Both the position numbers and the translations under genes were made by a program. The notes below the pieces were generated by a model. That model was not told where the DNA came from. It did no database searches and worked only from the letters and a program-made list of their open reading frames with translations. From the NCBI GenBank assembly GCA_012845835.1, contig JABAKD010000003.1, positions 2,045,984 through 2,109,983 of the forward strand: a stretch of DNA of 64,000 bases, written 5' to 3'. The stretch comes from Undaria pinnatifida. Its lineage: Eukaryota; Sar; Phaeophyceae; Laminariales; Alariaceae. Numbering within the stretch: position 1 is the stretch's first letter; each line of letters opens with the position of its first letter. This document shows, one piece after another, positions 32,291 to 42,825 of this stretch.

Positions 32291-32469
32291 TGATTAAAAC
32301 AAAAAAGGATCTTTGCATAGAGATTACATTCCCTCACCCATATTGTATGATATTACGATGGTTGACACTGCGTTACGTACCCAGAGAGGTGGTGCCTATG
32401 GTGTCAGACAACATTATTATTTACTGATGGAGCCTGTATCCTGTGACCACGGACGTGATTATGCGAGTT

Positions 32470-32525
32470 AATGTGAGAACAACAACAACAGCAGCAACAA
32501 CAACAACAACAACAACAACAACTAC
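32470..32525. repeat. AAC trinucleotide repeat
   Basis: A run of ACA/AAC with one CAG interruption. Confidence 0.9.
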
Positions 32526-32754
32526 TGCTGCTCTTGAAGCTCGGAATTTGAAAACATGTACCTGAGGTATATATTGTTGACTACTACTATACTTTAGATT
32601 GCTGCTGTGTCATTGATTAGTACGCCACGCGTTGACCCGTTCTCGGAAAAAGAACTGCCCAGGAGAACCCAAAATCCAAAATCGTCCCCGCTATTCTCGG
32701 ATGTGTTTCTTACCTCCCGTACGTAGTACGCGTTCGCGATCAAGTATATATAAT

Positions 32755-32880
32755 AGGGGATGGATATGGAAGGCGTTGGACAGCGCCCTTCGAACAAAGT
32801 GACTTGACCGAGAACTACAGCACTGCCCACTGAGCTACTTAATCACTTGACTCAGTCAGTGGGTAGTGCTACATGACATG
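32755..32880 (-). other. tRNA-derived repeat, copy a
   Basis: On the minus strand TAGCTCAGTGGGCAGTGC fits a Pol III A-box, and TTTGTTCGAAGGG downstream fits a B-box. It shares CAGTGGG(C/T)AGTGCTGT with copy b. Confidence 0.45.
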
Positions 32881-32929
32881 TTAAACTACCAAAATAACCA
32901 TTCATAATGTCGTCAGCGCGCACGCTCGA

Positions 32930-33030
32930 AAACGACAATATGAAGGCGGTGAGAATCGAACTCACGACACAGCACTACCCACTGTCACGTGACTCAGTAA
33001 CTCAGTAGTGGGTTATTCTAAAATAGCAAC
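32930..33030 (-). other. tRNA-derived repeat, copy b
   Basis: On the minus strand a well-formed T-arm is present: GTGAGTTCGATTCTCAC, a 5-base stem around a TTCGATT loop. It is preceded by CAGTGGGTAGTGCTGTG. The A-box side looks deleted compared with copy a. Likely a SINE or tRNA pseudogene. Confidence 0.5.
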
Positions 33031-33159
33031 CAAATACATTTGCGAGTTCGTTAATTAATTTTCACCGACGTCGTAAGAGGGATCTCTGGAGCTCTCCCCT
33101 CTCCACGTACTACAGTTAGTAGTACTCAAGAAACACTAACAGCTCTTCGAGGCCGCCAT

Positions 33160-33370
33160 GAAAAAAAGCGACGCCGGGAAAAAAAAGATATTCAAATTTG
33201 GAAATGATGCCAATTCGGAAATGTTGTCCCCTTTTTATTCGTTCAAGCTCTACATATGCCAAGATCCAAGAAGAGCTCAGGCGTATACCGCCCAAACACA
33301 AAAAAAAGCTCACTTCTCGCTTGTCTCGCTCAGCGTCCGTCCGCGCGTTTATACTGCTGTGGCGGGCGGT
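33160..33370 (+). repeat. Dispersed repeat shared with 37,990-38,290
   Basis: Both copies contain AATGATGCCAATT and then GTCTCGCTC(A/G)GC(G/A)TCCGTCCGCG. The frames over them are not called as genes. Confidence 0.6.
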
Positions 33371-33534
33371 TGTTGTAGGCAACGTTACCTGGCCCATGCC
33401 GTGCAAGCCTCGTCTCAAACCCCTGGCAGCTGGTGCCCTACGCTGCTCCGGGTCTGGGACGGGACGAGGCAAAAAAACCTGCTTAGTCTCGTCTCGAGTC
33501 TTGGGGGCCCTTGATGAATCGAGTGTGGAAATAA

Positions 33535-33875
33535 CCAGGGCTTTTCACGGGTCGGGTCAAATCTCGCGGGTCGGGTCGGGTCGGGTCGGGTCAGCTGACC
33601 CGACCCGACCCGCGAGATTTTTGAGACGTCTTGACCCGACCCGACCCGACCCGCGAGATTTTCGAGACGTCTTGACCCGACCCGACCCGACCCGCGAGAT
33701 TTTCGAGACGTCATGACCCGACCCGACCCGACCCGCGAGATTTTGAAATCGTCCTGACACGACCCGACCCGACCCGCGACAATCCGAGTGACCCGCGAGA
33801 TTCGGGTCGTCTGGCGGGTCACGTTAACTTGACCCGTGACATTTCTCACGGGTCAAGGTCAAAAAGTCACGGGTC
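33535..33875. repeat. GACCC-pentamer satellite element, copy 2 (folded)
   Basis: This opens with CCAGGGCTTTTCACGGGTC, the reverse complement of the end of copies 1 and 3. It runs as CGGGT words to about 33,597, then switches to ACCCG words with GCGAGATTTT spacers. It is therefore a foldback version of the element. Confidence 0.85.
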
Positions 33876-34099
33876 AAAGCATGTATACCTCGGTCGGTTG
33901 GTTGGTCCTTGGTCCCTCGTACTTTTCCCAGTATGTCGTGTTCTCTGCGTTTTTTACCGGCATTGTTTGCAGCTGATGATTATACCATGTGGTGTGCGCG
34001 CGAGAAATAGGAAAGAAACCGCAACCCACATGCATGGACATGCCCGTACCGTTAGACCACCAGGTCGACCCGACGAGCGACCCGACGAGCGAGCTAGTT

Positions 34100-34620
34100 A
34101 TAAAACTTGTTTACAAGTGCAATCTCCGGCCCCGGCAAGCAGCCTAGCTGAGCCGCCTCCGGCAGCAAGCCCACAATTGGGGCAGTGGACCTGCCAGCAG
34201 GGGCTGCGATCCGCGAGGATGCGTTGTCTGCTGCTGGTGCTTGCTGCTGCCAGGGTGCTGCTGCTGCTGTGCTGCTGCTGCTGCTGCTGCTGCTTGCTGC
34301 TGCTGCTGCTGCTGCTGCTGCTTGCTGCTGCTGCTGCTTCGACAACGGCTGCTCTTAAAGACTTCTTGCTTTTTTACGTTTGGTCACATTTCGTACTGGT
34401 ATGATAATTCTCGAGCTAGCTACTACTACTACTACTGCTGTATCTATCTTCTATCTGTGCAATCTCCAGCCCCGGCAAGCAGCCTAGCTAAGCCGCCTCC
34501 GGCAGCAAGCCCACAACTGGGGCGGTGGGTCTGTCAGCAGGGGCTGCGATCCACGAGAATCCGGCGTCTGCTGCTGCTGGTGCTTGCTGCTGCCAGTGCT
34601 GCTGCTGCTGCTTCGACGAC
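34100..34620. repeat. Direct duplication of about 340 bp with CTG runs
   Basis: GTGCAATCTCC(G/A)GCCCCGGCAAG and the following 100 bases occur at 34,117 and 34,457. Each copy is followed by CTG/GCT trinucleotide runs (34,250-34,345 and 34,565-34,615). Confidence 0.85.
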
Positions 34621-34747
34621 GACTGTCCTTCCTTGCCTTTTTACGTTTGTTTGGTGACATTTCGTACTGGTATGACCGTGATATTACTGCTGTTTGTTGT
34701 TGTTGCGGCTTCAGTAGGAACGGGATTCCCGTCACACTGCCGTATGC

Positions 34748-35286
34748 CTTGATACGAGTAGCGAGGGGTACTGCCTGGTGATTGTTCTGCACGCTGTGAT
34801 GACATATGATCGGAGCATCGGCACGAGGAAGGCAGGAAGCCGAAAAAATGTTTGCATTTTATTGGCGGACCCGCGGGCCTGACCCGCGGGACGCCTGCAC
34901 GGCATCAACGTGGCTCTCAGCTGTAAGTTTGAAAAAGGCGGATCCGCCGGCTAGATCCGCGGGTTTGACCCGCGGGTCAGCCCAAAACAACTCACGGGTC
35001 ATTATGGCTTGACCCGCGAAGTGACCCGTATCTCGCGGGTCATGACCCGACCCGACCCGCGAGATTTTGAAAACCTCTTGACCCGACCCGACCGGACCCG
35101 CGAGATTTTGAAGCCTTTTGACCCGACCCGACCCGACCCGCGAGATTTTGAAAACGTCTTGACCCGACCCGACCCGACCCGTGAGATTTTAAAACGTAAT
35201 GACCCGACCCGACCCGACCCGCGAGATTTTGAAACCCCCTTGACCCGACCCGCGGGTCGGGTCATGACCCGTGAAAAGCCCTGGAA
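34748..35286 (+). repeat. GACCC-pentamer satellite element, copy 3
   Basis: This has the same head, GAGTAGCGAGGGGTACTGCC, and the same unit structure as copy 1. It ends GACCCGTGAAAAGCCCTGG. Confidence 0.9.
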
Positions 35287-36600
35287 ATAACAAACAACGC
35301 CATGTTCAGTTTTAGACAGCACAAAGTGCACACACAAATATCGCGATATAGAATGAAGCGCCAAATACCTAAATATCAGCGTACGCGGAGTTTTAGATGT
35401 CGTGAATAACGAACGACCGCGGCGGCAGAGCGTAGCAAAGCATAGCGCTTCGCTCTGCTGAGCTAGCGCTGCGCTGCGGTGCGCTGCTGAGCTGAGCCGC
35501 AGGGCATCGCAGGGCGCTGCACGGCGCTTCGTTGCTGTGAGCTATAGCGCGCTGCGATGGGGTGCTGGGCGGTGTGGAGCTGATGAGCCAAGCCCAGATC
35601 TCAGCTGATGAAGCTTCGTCAAGTACAAAACAAATGGTGGGAATCAAAGAAAAGCTAAAGGTGGACCGTTCCGCAACTAATGCACAGGTGGAAAATTAGC
35701 GGCAAATGGTAGGAAGTTCAACTTACTAGACAAAAAGGAAGAAAAAATCGCAAAAAAGTTCAAAATCGTGTTGGCAGAAAAACCAAATTTGCAGGAAGCA
35801 GCTGAAAAGTCAAGAAACAGGCAATGTTTCAGTTGTTGTTGTTGTTCTCACATCAACTCGCATAATCAAGTCCGTGGTCACAGGACAGGCTCCAGTCACT
35901 CTGGAGCTGAGGAATACCCTAGGGAAAAACACAAACAAACCAAGCTGGTGCACGCATAATTCACAGCTAACGCTAATCATGCCTCCACCAGAAACATATA
36001 AAAGTGAAATCGGGAGTCAGTCTACGATGTGCCAGGTCCACACCGGTGCATACGTCTCATTACTCGCGCCTGGAAAAACCGACTATACCGCTTGCCACCC
36101 AAGAAAGACTACCACGTATATATCACACATAGTATCATATCACTACGCATACGCACAACAGACGCAAGTCAAATGGAAAACAGGAATTAAAAACGAAGAA
36201 GAGAAAGGAAAGGAAATGGGTGCAAGGGGCCAAAAAAAAACAAAGAAAAATAATTTTTGGAGGTTCTACTGGCGAGTCTGCTACCAGACTGGCGAGTCTG
36301 CTACCAGACCGGGGTGTCACATGGTTTTTCGACGGTCTACAGCAGTACTACGAACGACTTCCGATACACCCAATGAAGCACGGACTACCGGCCAATTACG
36401 CGATCAACAGCTGGCCGTGGTTGTCACGTGTCCGTGTTGGGGGCCCCTGTGCCCTGCCTCTTGTTGGCTCTTGTTTGGGTAAAACATGCGGTGTGCTCGA
36501 TGGTCTCACAGCAGCAGCACACCGGAATGTCCGCTCGTACGACGTATCATTCTTACAGTAATTGTAATATTTTTTTCTTCATCAATATGAACATAAAACG
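35287..36600. other. GC-word-rich and unassigned DNA, no recognised gene
   Basis: Bases 35,440-35,560 are rich in GCGCTGCG words. A 20-base unit (ACTGGCGAGTCTGCTACCAG) is directly duplicated near 36,269-36,308. The plus frame 35,874-36,482 has no family match. Confidence 0.5.
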
Positions 36601-36604
36601 GTTG

Positions 36605-37530
36605 TTATATATCGAACAGAGTGATGCGTGTACGACTAAACTCGCCAACGGCACTCGCACTGCACTTTGAGCTATCTGCTGTGTGGTTCTGGTTGCTACT
36701 AGTTGCTGCAGTATGTGCTAGAAGTTTCGCCCTTCGGCTACTGCTGCTACACCTGCTGATGTGTGTTTGCCGATATCGTCAGTTGGCGTTCATGCTCGTC
36801 GTACATACTGCTGTTCTCACCCAGTTCGTACGGTTTTCCTCGTACCTCAACCCTACGACGACGAGCTCAAAACAGAAGGGAGGTGACATGAAATGGCATG
36901 GACAATGGCCACATAGAAGCGAGCACAGCGGGATAGTTCGCTGCGAATCAACTGCACTCGTTCATGCCTACAGCAGAGGCTGCCTGGAGTGTCAGCGGCC
37001 ATGCTAAAGCCAGGACCAAAGGCCGAAGAGACGGCTCTACCTGCTTGGTTTTGTCTCGAGATTCTGTTATATATCGGACAGAGTGATGCGTGTACGACTA
37101 AACTTGCCAACGGCACTCGCACTGCACTTTGAGCTATCTGCTGTGGTTCTGGTTGCTACTAGTTGCTGCAGTACGTGCTAGAAGTTTCGCCCTTCGGCTA
37201 CTGCTGCTACACCTGCTGTTGTGTGTTTGCCAATGTCGTCAGTTGGCGTTCATGCTCGTCGTACATACTGCTGTTCTCACCCAGTTCGTACGGGTTTCCT
37301 CGTACCTCAACCCTACGACGACGAGCTCAAAACAGAAGGGAGGTGACATGAAATGGCATGGACAATGGCCACATAGAAGCGAGCACAGCGGGATAGTTCG
37401 CTGCGAATCAACTGCACTCGTTCATGCCTACAGCAGAGGCTGCCTGGAGTGTCAGCGGCCGTGCTAAAGTCAGGGCCAAAGGCCGAAGAGACGGCAGTAC
37501 CTGCTTGGTTTTGTCTCGAGATTCTGTTAC
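36605..37530. repeat. Tandem duplication, about 460-bp unit
   Basis: The segments beginning GAGTGATGCGTGTACGACTA at about 36,619 and 37,081 run parallel with few changes. The offset is 462 bases, falling to 460 after a 2-base indel. Matching frames (36,621-37,007 and 37,129-37,467) are copies of each other. Confidence 0.95.
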
Positions 37531-37920
37531 GTGAAAATAGCATGATTTGGGAGTTATTTTGTCACGAAACGTCTTGCCGTCGGTAACTTTTGTCACGAAG
37601 TTGTTGGATATCGTCGGTAACTTGTGTCACGTTTTAGGTGAACCCAAACTAAAAAATGAACTTCCAACTGGCAAAACGGGCCAACGGCCGAAAAGACGGC
37701 GCTACCTGCCTGGTTTTGTCTCGAGATTCTGTTACGTGAAAATATCATGATTTGGGAGTTATTTTGTCACGAAACGTCTTGCCGTCGGTAATTTGTGTCA
37801 TTAAGTTGTTGGATATCGTCGGTAATTTGTGTCACGTTTTAGGTGAACCCACACAAAAAAGTTGAACTTCCAACTGGAAAAATGAGCAGAAATAAAAACA
37901 ATAAAGGCCGAGCAAGAAAC
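37511..37920. repeat. Tandem duplication, about 205-bp unit
   Basis: TTGTCTCGAGATTCTGTTAC and the following 180 bases occur at 37,511 and 37,716. The start of the unit is also the end of the adjacent 460-bp unit. Inside it, CGTCGGTAA(C/T)TT(G/T)TGTCAC recurs. Confidence 0.92.
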
Positions 37921-37989
37921 CAAACGAACTAGTAAAAAAGTACAGCAAAGAAGCTAACGCTCGAGAGTATGCCACCGCAAAATTCCAAA

Positions 37990-38290
37990 CATTATCAAGT
38001 ACCGTTTAGAAATGATGCCAATTTTGTAAATCATTCAGGCGTTGCAGACATTAAGATTCAACCAAAATTTCCGAAATTCCTCCTCGACATGCGGTATTTT
38101 TGCAACTTCTCGGTTGTCTCGCTCGGCATCCGTCCGCGTTCACATCGATGTGCGGAACGGACACGGCAGGGCGAGGAGCGTTGGAGCCGCCTCCCGAAGG
38201 TGGCGATCGAACGAAGCTATATTCGACCGAGAATTCCAGTTCCGCGAATCGCATACTTCGGCCGAGACAAAAAAAAACTCCTGAATAAAT
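37990..38290 (+). repeat. Dispersed repeat shared with 33,160-33,370
   Basis: This is diverged from the other copy but keeps the AATGATGCCAATT and GTCTCGCTCGGCATCCGTCCGCG blocks. No gene is called. Confidence 0.6.
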
Positions 38291-39585
38291 CCCCGACACC
38301 AAGGAAGGATTTTATATAGATTTATATATGATGAGCACACCAAAAACACCCATGATTTCCCCGAAGCTTGTGATGTACCTGGTATTCATGCATATAAAAC
38401 CGAACACACAGGGGACGGTAGACAGCCGTCCCCCCATACCCTGCCATGTACAAGGCCTTCCATAGTGCTATAGTACTACTGGGGGGTGATCTGTAGGCCA
38501 TAGCTGCGTATAGTGACGGCGATTTCAGCCGTCGTAAGTGGTACCAAAAGCAGCTATGAGCTCGCTCCTCGGTGGAGCAGGAGGCCCCGAAGAGCCGTGG
38601 GATCGGCACGTTTTTTCAGTCTCTCGGCGCGCGAACAACTGCTTGCTGTAGCTGTGTGGTAAACTTGACACCATATATCCTATCTGGTACCTGGTATCCC
38701 GTATCAAACTCGTACCTGAGGTACCTGCTGTGGTGTACAATGTGGAACCCCACCACAGTATGATTTTTGCCTTGCCATGCGGCCGAGTTGCAGCACAATC
38801 CTTGCTCGCATAGGCGAAACTTGGCACTACAGCAGCAGCAGTAACGCTTCCCGCAGCTACAACAGCAGCATTCAAACACTGCGAGCCGTTGCTTTTTGTG
38901 TGCGTTAAAGTTGCTGCTGGGGGGACTTGGATGCCCTGTTTCGCCGAGGCACCTATTATTCATGTTTAGACCCTGTTTCGGTGATATTGCTGTATAGCAC
39001 CGGTACTATCTCGATAGCACTTGACTATATCAGGACCAAGTCCATTGACGGCGCCTGATGTTTAACACCACGTCTGCTACTTGTGTTTGTTTGCTTATAT
39101 CCTGTATACCACTGTATCGCCACTGTCGAAAAAACATAATATGTCGTACCCGGTACACATACATACGAGGGATGTGAGAAACAAAAATATTTTTTTACGC
39201 ATCATTCCAGGGCGTTCCAACACGTATACGTGCTATTAATATTAGTAGTACTTTTATGTACCTGGTACCTGGTTCAATGTCAACTGAATTATCTTGCGAT
39301 TGGAATACTGACATATATTATAGCTGGTGCGTCATACCAGTAGCATGCGTTTTTCTCCCTGCCGTATTATATAATATAAATTATACATTAGTCCGTGCAC
39401 AAATCAAAATCCTAAATTTTCCTAGCACAAATGACAACTTTTCTCTGCACACAGGTGGTTGTTAAAAATATATACAATAGTTTTTCCATGTATTTTTCGA
39501 ACGCACACTGGTGAGGGTCCTTCCACCGCACACTGTGTCGTGCCCGGGGGGGGGGGTTCGGGGGGGGCGCGTCGCCCCCCCCCGA
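38291..39585. other. No recognised gene; TACCTGGTA cluster
   Basis: Three TACCTGGTA words fall at 38,376, 38,688 and 39,259. A G/C homopolymer-rich patch lies at 39,540-39,585. No coding or RNA gene was recognised. Confidence 0.45.
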
Positions 39586-40470
39586 CACTGCTACTAGCAT
39601 CCAAGCACCGTTCGGCTGCCCTGCCAACCCAGCACATACAACAACACCAACACACACTACACTGCTAGTACCATCCAAGCACCGTGCGGCTGCCATCCAA
39701 GCACAGTTCGGCTGCCCTGCCAACCCAGTGCTGGTGGTGCATTTTGGGACACACACACCAACACCAACACACACTACACTGCTAGTAGTAGCATCCAAGC
39801 ACCGTTCGGCTGCCCTGCCAACCCAGCGCTGGTGGTGCATGCGCTGGAACGTTTGCGCCTCTGCTGTTTGATCCTGCTCGTGCGGGACAACCAACACAAC
39901 ACACAGCAAAAACATTTCACATCGTTGTGCCGTGGGCTGCGGACAAAAACAACCCTTCCCAAAAAACCCTCCTCGTCCGTACAAACCCTTAAAATTCAAA
40001 CGGCTGCGCTTCAAATCAAACGGCGCTACGAACTACACCCTGGCACGCAAACAACGAGCAGCGCACACCGCACACCCTCTTTTTCTATCCCTTCTCGGGT
40101 ACACCGCGCTCTTCGGCGTTACGCTGGAACGTTTGCGCCTCTGCTGTTCGATCCTGCCCTTGCGGTCTGCCGTGTCTGCGTGCAATCAAACGGCCGTGCT
40201 TCAAATCAAACGGCGCTACGAACTACACCCTGGCACGAACACCCTCGCAGCGCACACCGCACACCCTCTATTTATATCCCTCGTCGGATACACTGCGCTC
40301 CTCGGCGTTGCGCTGGAACTTGCGCCTCTGCTGTTCGATCCTGCCCTGTGTGGTTCGCCGTGTCTGCGTACGGCGGCGACTGCGTCCTTCAGTTCGGCTG
40401 CTGCATACTCTCTCGCTGGTTCCTGTCGCAGCTCATCTCCGCCGCGTGCTGTGGGTGTCTGCTATGAGCC
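39586..40470. repeat. Tandem arrays (about 120-bp and about 185-bp units)
   Basis: CATCCAAGCACCGTTCGGCTGCCCTGCC-type units occur near 39,599, 39,672 and 39,791. ATCAAACGGCGCTACGAACTAC units occur near 40,015 and 40,207. TGCGCCTCTGCTGTT(C/T)GATCCTGC occurs near 39,855, 40,135 and 40,322. Confidence 0.85.
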
Positions 40471-40639
40471 TCTTCGCTCGTTCTAGGCTCCTCCTTCCCT
40501 GCGGCTGCGTGTTCTTCGCCCTCTTCAAACCTTACGGCGTACCACCTCCTCGTGCTGCGGCAGAATCTTTGCATACACCGTGCAGCGGAACGTCCCTACA
40601 GCAGAGCGGTATCTTGACGACTGGGGACACCAACTCTCC

Positions 40640-41340
40640 GATACACATTCACAGGGCTCTCTCTGTGTGGTACATACATGGGTAGCGCAGCAGTACTCCT
40701 GTGTGTTTGCGTGTGTAGGATACCCGTACGTGTTCGAACCTGCCATACTACCTCACCTTCCTCCAGCGCTCCTGCGGTACAAATCCCTTCCATCATATGT
40801 GAATGCGTACGTCTTCGAACCTGCCATACTAATTCACCTTCCTCCAGCGCTCCTGCGGTACAAATCCCTTCCATCGCATGTGAATGCAGGTGTGTACACG
40901 GCACTGCTTAGACGCTGCGCACTCAGCATGGTCACAGCAGTGTGTGTATGTACAGCGGTGTGCACACAGCTCTCGCTGTGTGTAGCACATATTCTACATG
41001 TGTAGCGCAGCAGCAGTACTCCTGTGTGTTCGTGTATGTAGGATGCGCGTACGTGTTCGAACCTGCCATACTACCTCACCTTCCTCCAGCGTTCCTGCGG
41101 TGGTACTAATCCCTTCCATCACCCGTGTATGCGGGTGTGTACAGCGGTGTGCACACAGCTATCGCTGTCTGTGTGTAGCACATACATGACATGTGTAGCG
41201 CAGCAGTACTCCTGTGTGTTCGCGTGTGTAGGATACGCGTACGTGTTCGAACCTGCCATACTACCTCACCCTCCTCCAGCGTTCCTGCGGTACAAATCCC
41301 TTCCATCACCTGTGTATGCATCATCTCCCATGTATGTAGT
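40640..41340. repeat. Tandem array with nested 82-bp units
   Basis: GTAGCGCAGCAGTACTCCTGTGTG occurs at about 40,682, 41,003 and 41,195. CGAACCTGCCATACTACCTCACC with CTCCTGCGGTACAAATCCC occurs near 40,735, 40,817 (variant), 41,057 and 41,249. Confidence 0.88.
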
Positions 41341-41559
41341 CTAGACTATGCGTCTCCAGCTACGGCTGTGCGTCCTGTAACAAGTGTTCGTGTCTTTCAG
41401 CACGTTACATCCTACACCTGCGTACAGCATAACCCATGCGCACTTTGTCATCACACCATGCGGCCTTCCTAGCCAAATTCTGCTGTTCCCTTTACAGGGG
41501 ACTAAGTACGAGCATCCTATCGGTGACATTCTCCGCCTCAAAGCGAAAGTCGCCGTCTA

Positions 41560-41880
41560 AACATTCCGCCACTCCCGACGATCGCCAAGTGCCTTCTCGT
41601 GCAGTCAAGTGTGACAAAACATTCAGCCACTCCCGACGATCGCCAAGTAAGTGCCTTCTCGCGTAATCCAGTGTGAAAAATCATTCAGCCACTCCCGACG
41701 ATCGCCAAGTGCCTTCTCGCGCAGTCCAGTGTGACAAAACATTCCGCCACTCCAGACGATCGCCAAGTGACTTCTCGCGCAGTCAAATGTGATAAAACAT
41801 TCCGCCACTCCCGACGATCGTCAAGTGCCTTCTCGCGCAGCGAGCCACCAGTCAAGTGTGACAAAACACTTCTCCACTTA
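41560..41880. repeat. Tandem array, about 60-bp unit, five copies
   Basis: CCACTCCCGACGATCGCCAAGTG followed by CCTTCTCGCGCAGTC and GTGACAAAACATT repeats near 41,569, 41,628, 41,691, 41,747 and 41,804. Confidence 0.92.
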
Positions 41881-42412
41881 AAACCAAAAAGCACTTGACT
41901 AAACATGTATTTTTCCGAATATGGAAGTACCCGCAAACCCCCTGTTTACAGGCGCATCGCGTGACGGAGAGATTTTTTTTTTCTCGACTTTTTATCCCCG
42001 ATAAACCGGAAAAAATTGTTTTGTTTTTCCAGAGGTGTATTGTTTGTCAATGCCAAAAACCTCAACGGTTTTGAACAGATCGCGGAGTTTGCCAGGTGGG
42101 AATTCTTTTTTTTTTTTTAATATTCGAATTTGACGGAGATATCGCGTAAAAACTTGATCTAGAGGATCGACTTGTTTAGTTTTATATGCTATAACTAACC
42201 GACCGATTTCAAAATAGAGTGCGGCAAACGATTCCTCTCATCGATCCCCAGGTGCTTTTTTTTGGTTTTTGCTGGGAAAAATCTGGTTCGCGAGATATTC
42301 GCATTTTTGTTGTTGCGCACCATGCGGCGACTTTTTCTCTCGCTGGGTGCACAACAACACAACAACCGCACACGCGACAGCCCGAACAACACAAAACACG
42401 AACGCAAGCACC
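41881..42412. other. No recognised gene
   Basis: AT-rich, with T-runs at 41,970 and 42,105. The last 100 bases could be a leader for the broken frame that follows. Confidence 0.4.
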
Positions 42413-42825
42413 ATGGGGAAGCCCAAGGGACAGGCTAAGAAGAAGTAATTCGGCAATCGCGGAGACGATGGCCGGGCGGTTTCTAAGAAGCCGAAGCCGG
42501 CGCAGCAACATGATCTTCCATCGCCCGGCGCTGTGGTGATGCACCCTTCGATGGCCACGACGGCGCGAATTTGATGGACGTGGATGAGGAGGAAGGGAAG
42601 GCGGCAGACGAGGACACCAACGACGAGGAGTGGAGCGCTCAAGAAGAGCGCCCCCAGTCTTTAATTTTTTCAGAAGGCATGAGGAAAACTGAGGCTGCCG
42701 AGAAGGCTGTGCTTGGGTTCGTTTGGTTTGAGGTGCTCTTTCAGCGAGCCGATTTTCACATACATTGGTTATGTGCAATGCCAAGTGGTTTTTGCCGCTT
42801 CTGCTGTATGGTTGTATTTTATTAA
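42413..42825 (+). pseudogene. Broken start of an unknown protein
   Basis: ATG at 42,413 reads MGKPKGQAKKK, then TAA (42,446-42,448), then continues in frame FGNRGDDGRAVSKKPKPAQQ to about 42,540. From there a shifted frame gives GANLMDVDEEEGKAADEDTN to 42,825. The lysine-rich then acidic layout looks like the amino-terminal tail of a transposon-borne or nuclear protein, but I do not recognise the family. The stop (one change from CAA) and the frameshift show that it is decayed. The long minus-strand frame over it (42,784-42,209) is its shadow. Confidence 0.45.

Noticed and set aside
33415-33849. Frames rich in RVGSGRV
   Set aside because: They come from the GACCC satellite.
39412-41005. Several frames of 100-200 codons on both strands
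   Set aside because: They overlap tandem arrays and have no recognisable domain.
40640-41880. Regularly spaced repeats considered as a CRISPR array
   Set aside because: Units are contiguous and diverged with no unique spacers of constant length, in eukaryotic DNA.
42209-42784. 191-codon minus-strand frame
   Set aside because: It is antisense to the broken lysine-rich/acidic frame and has no domain.
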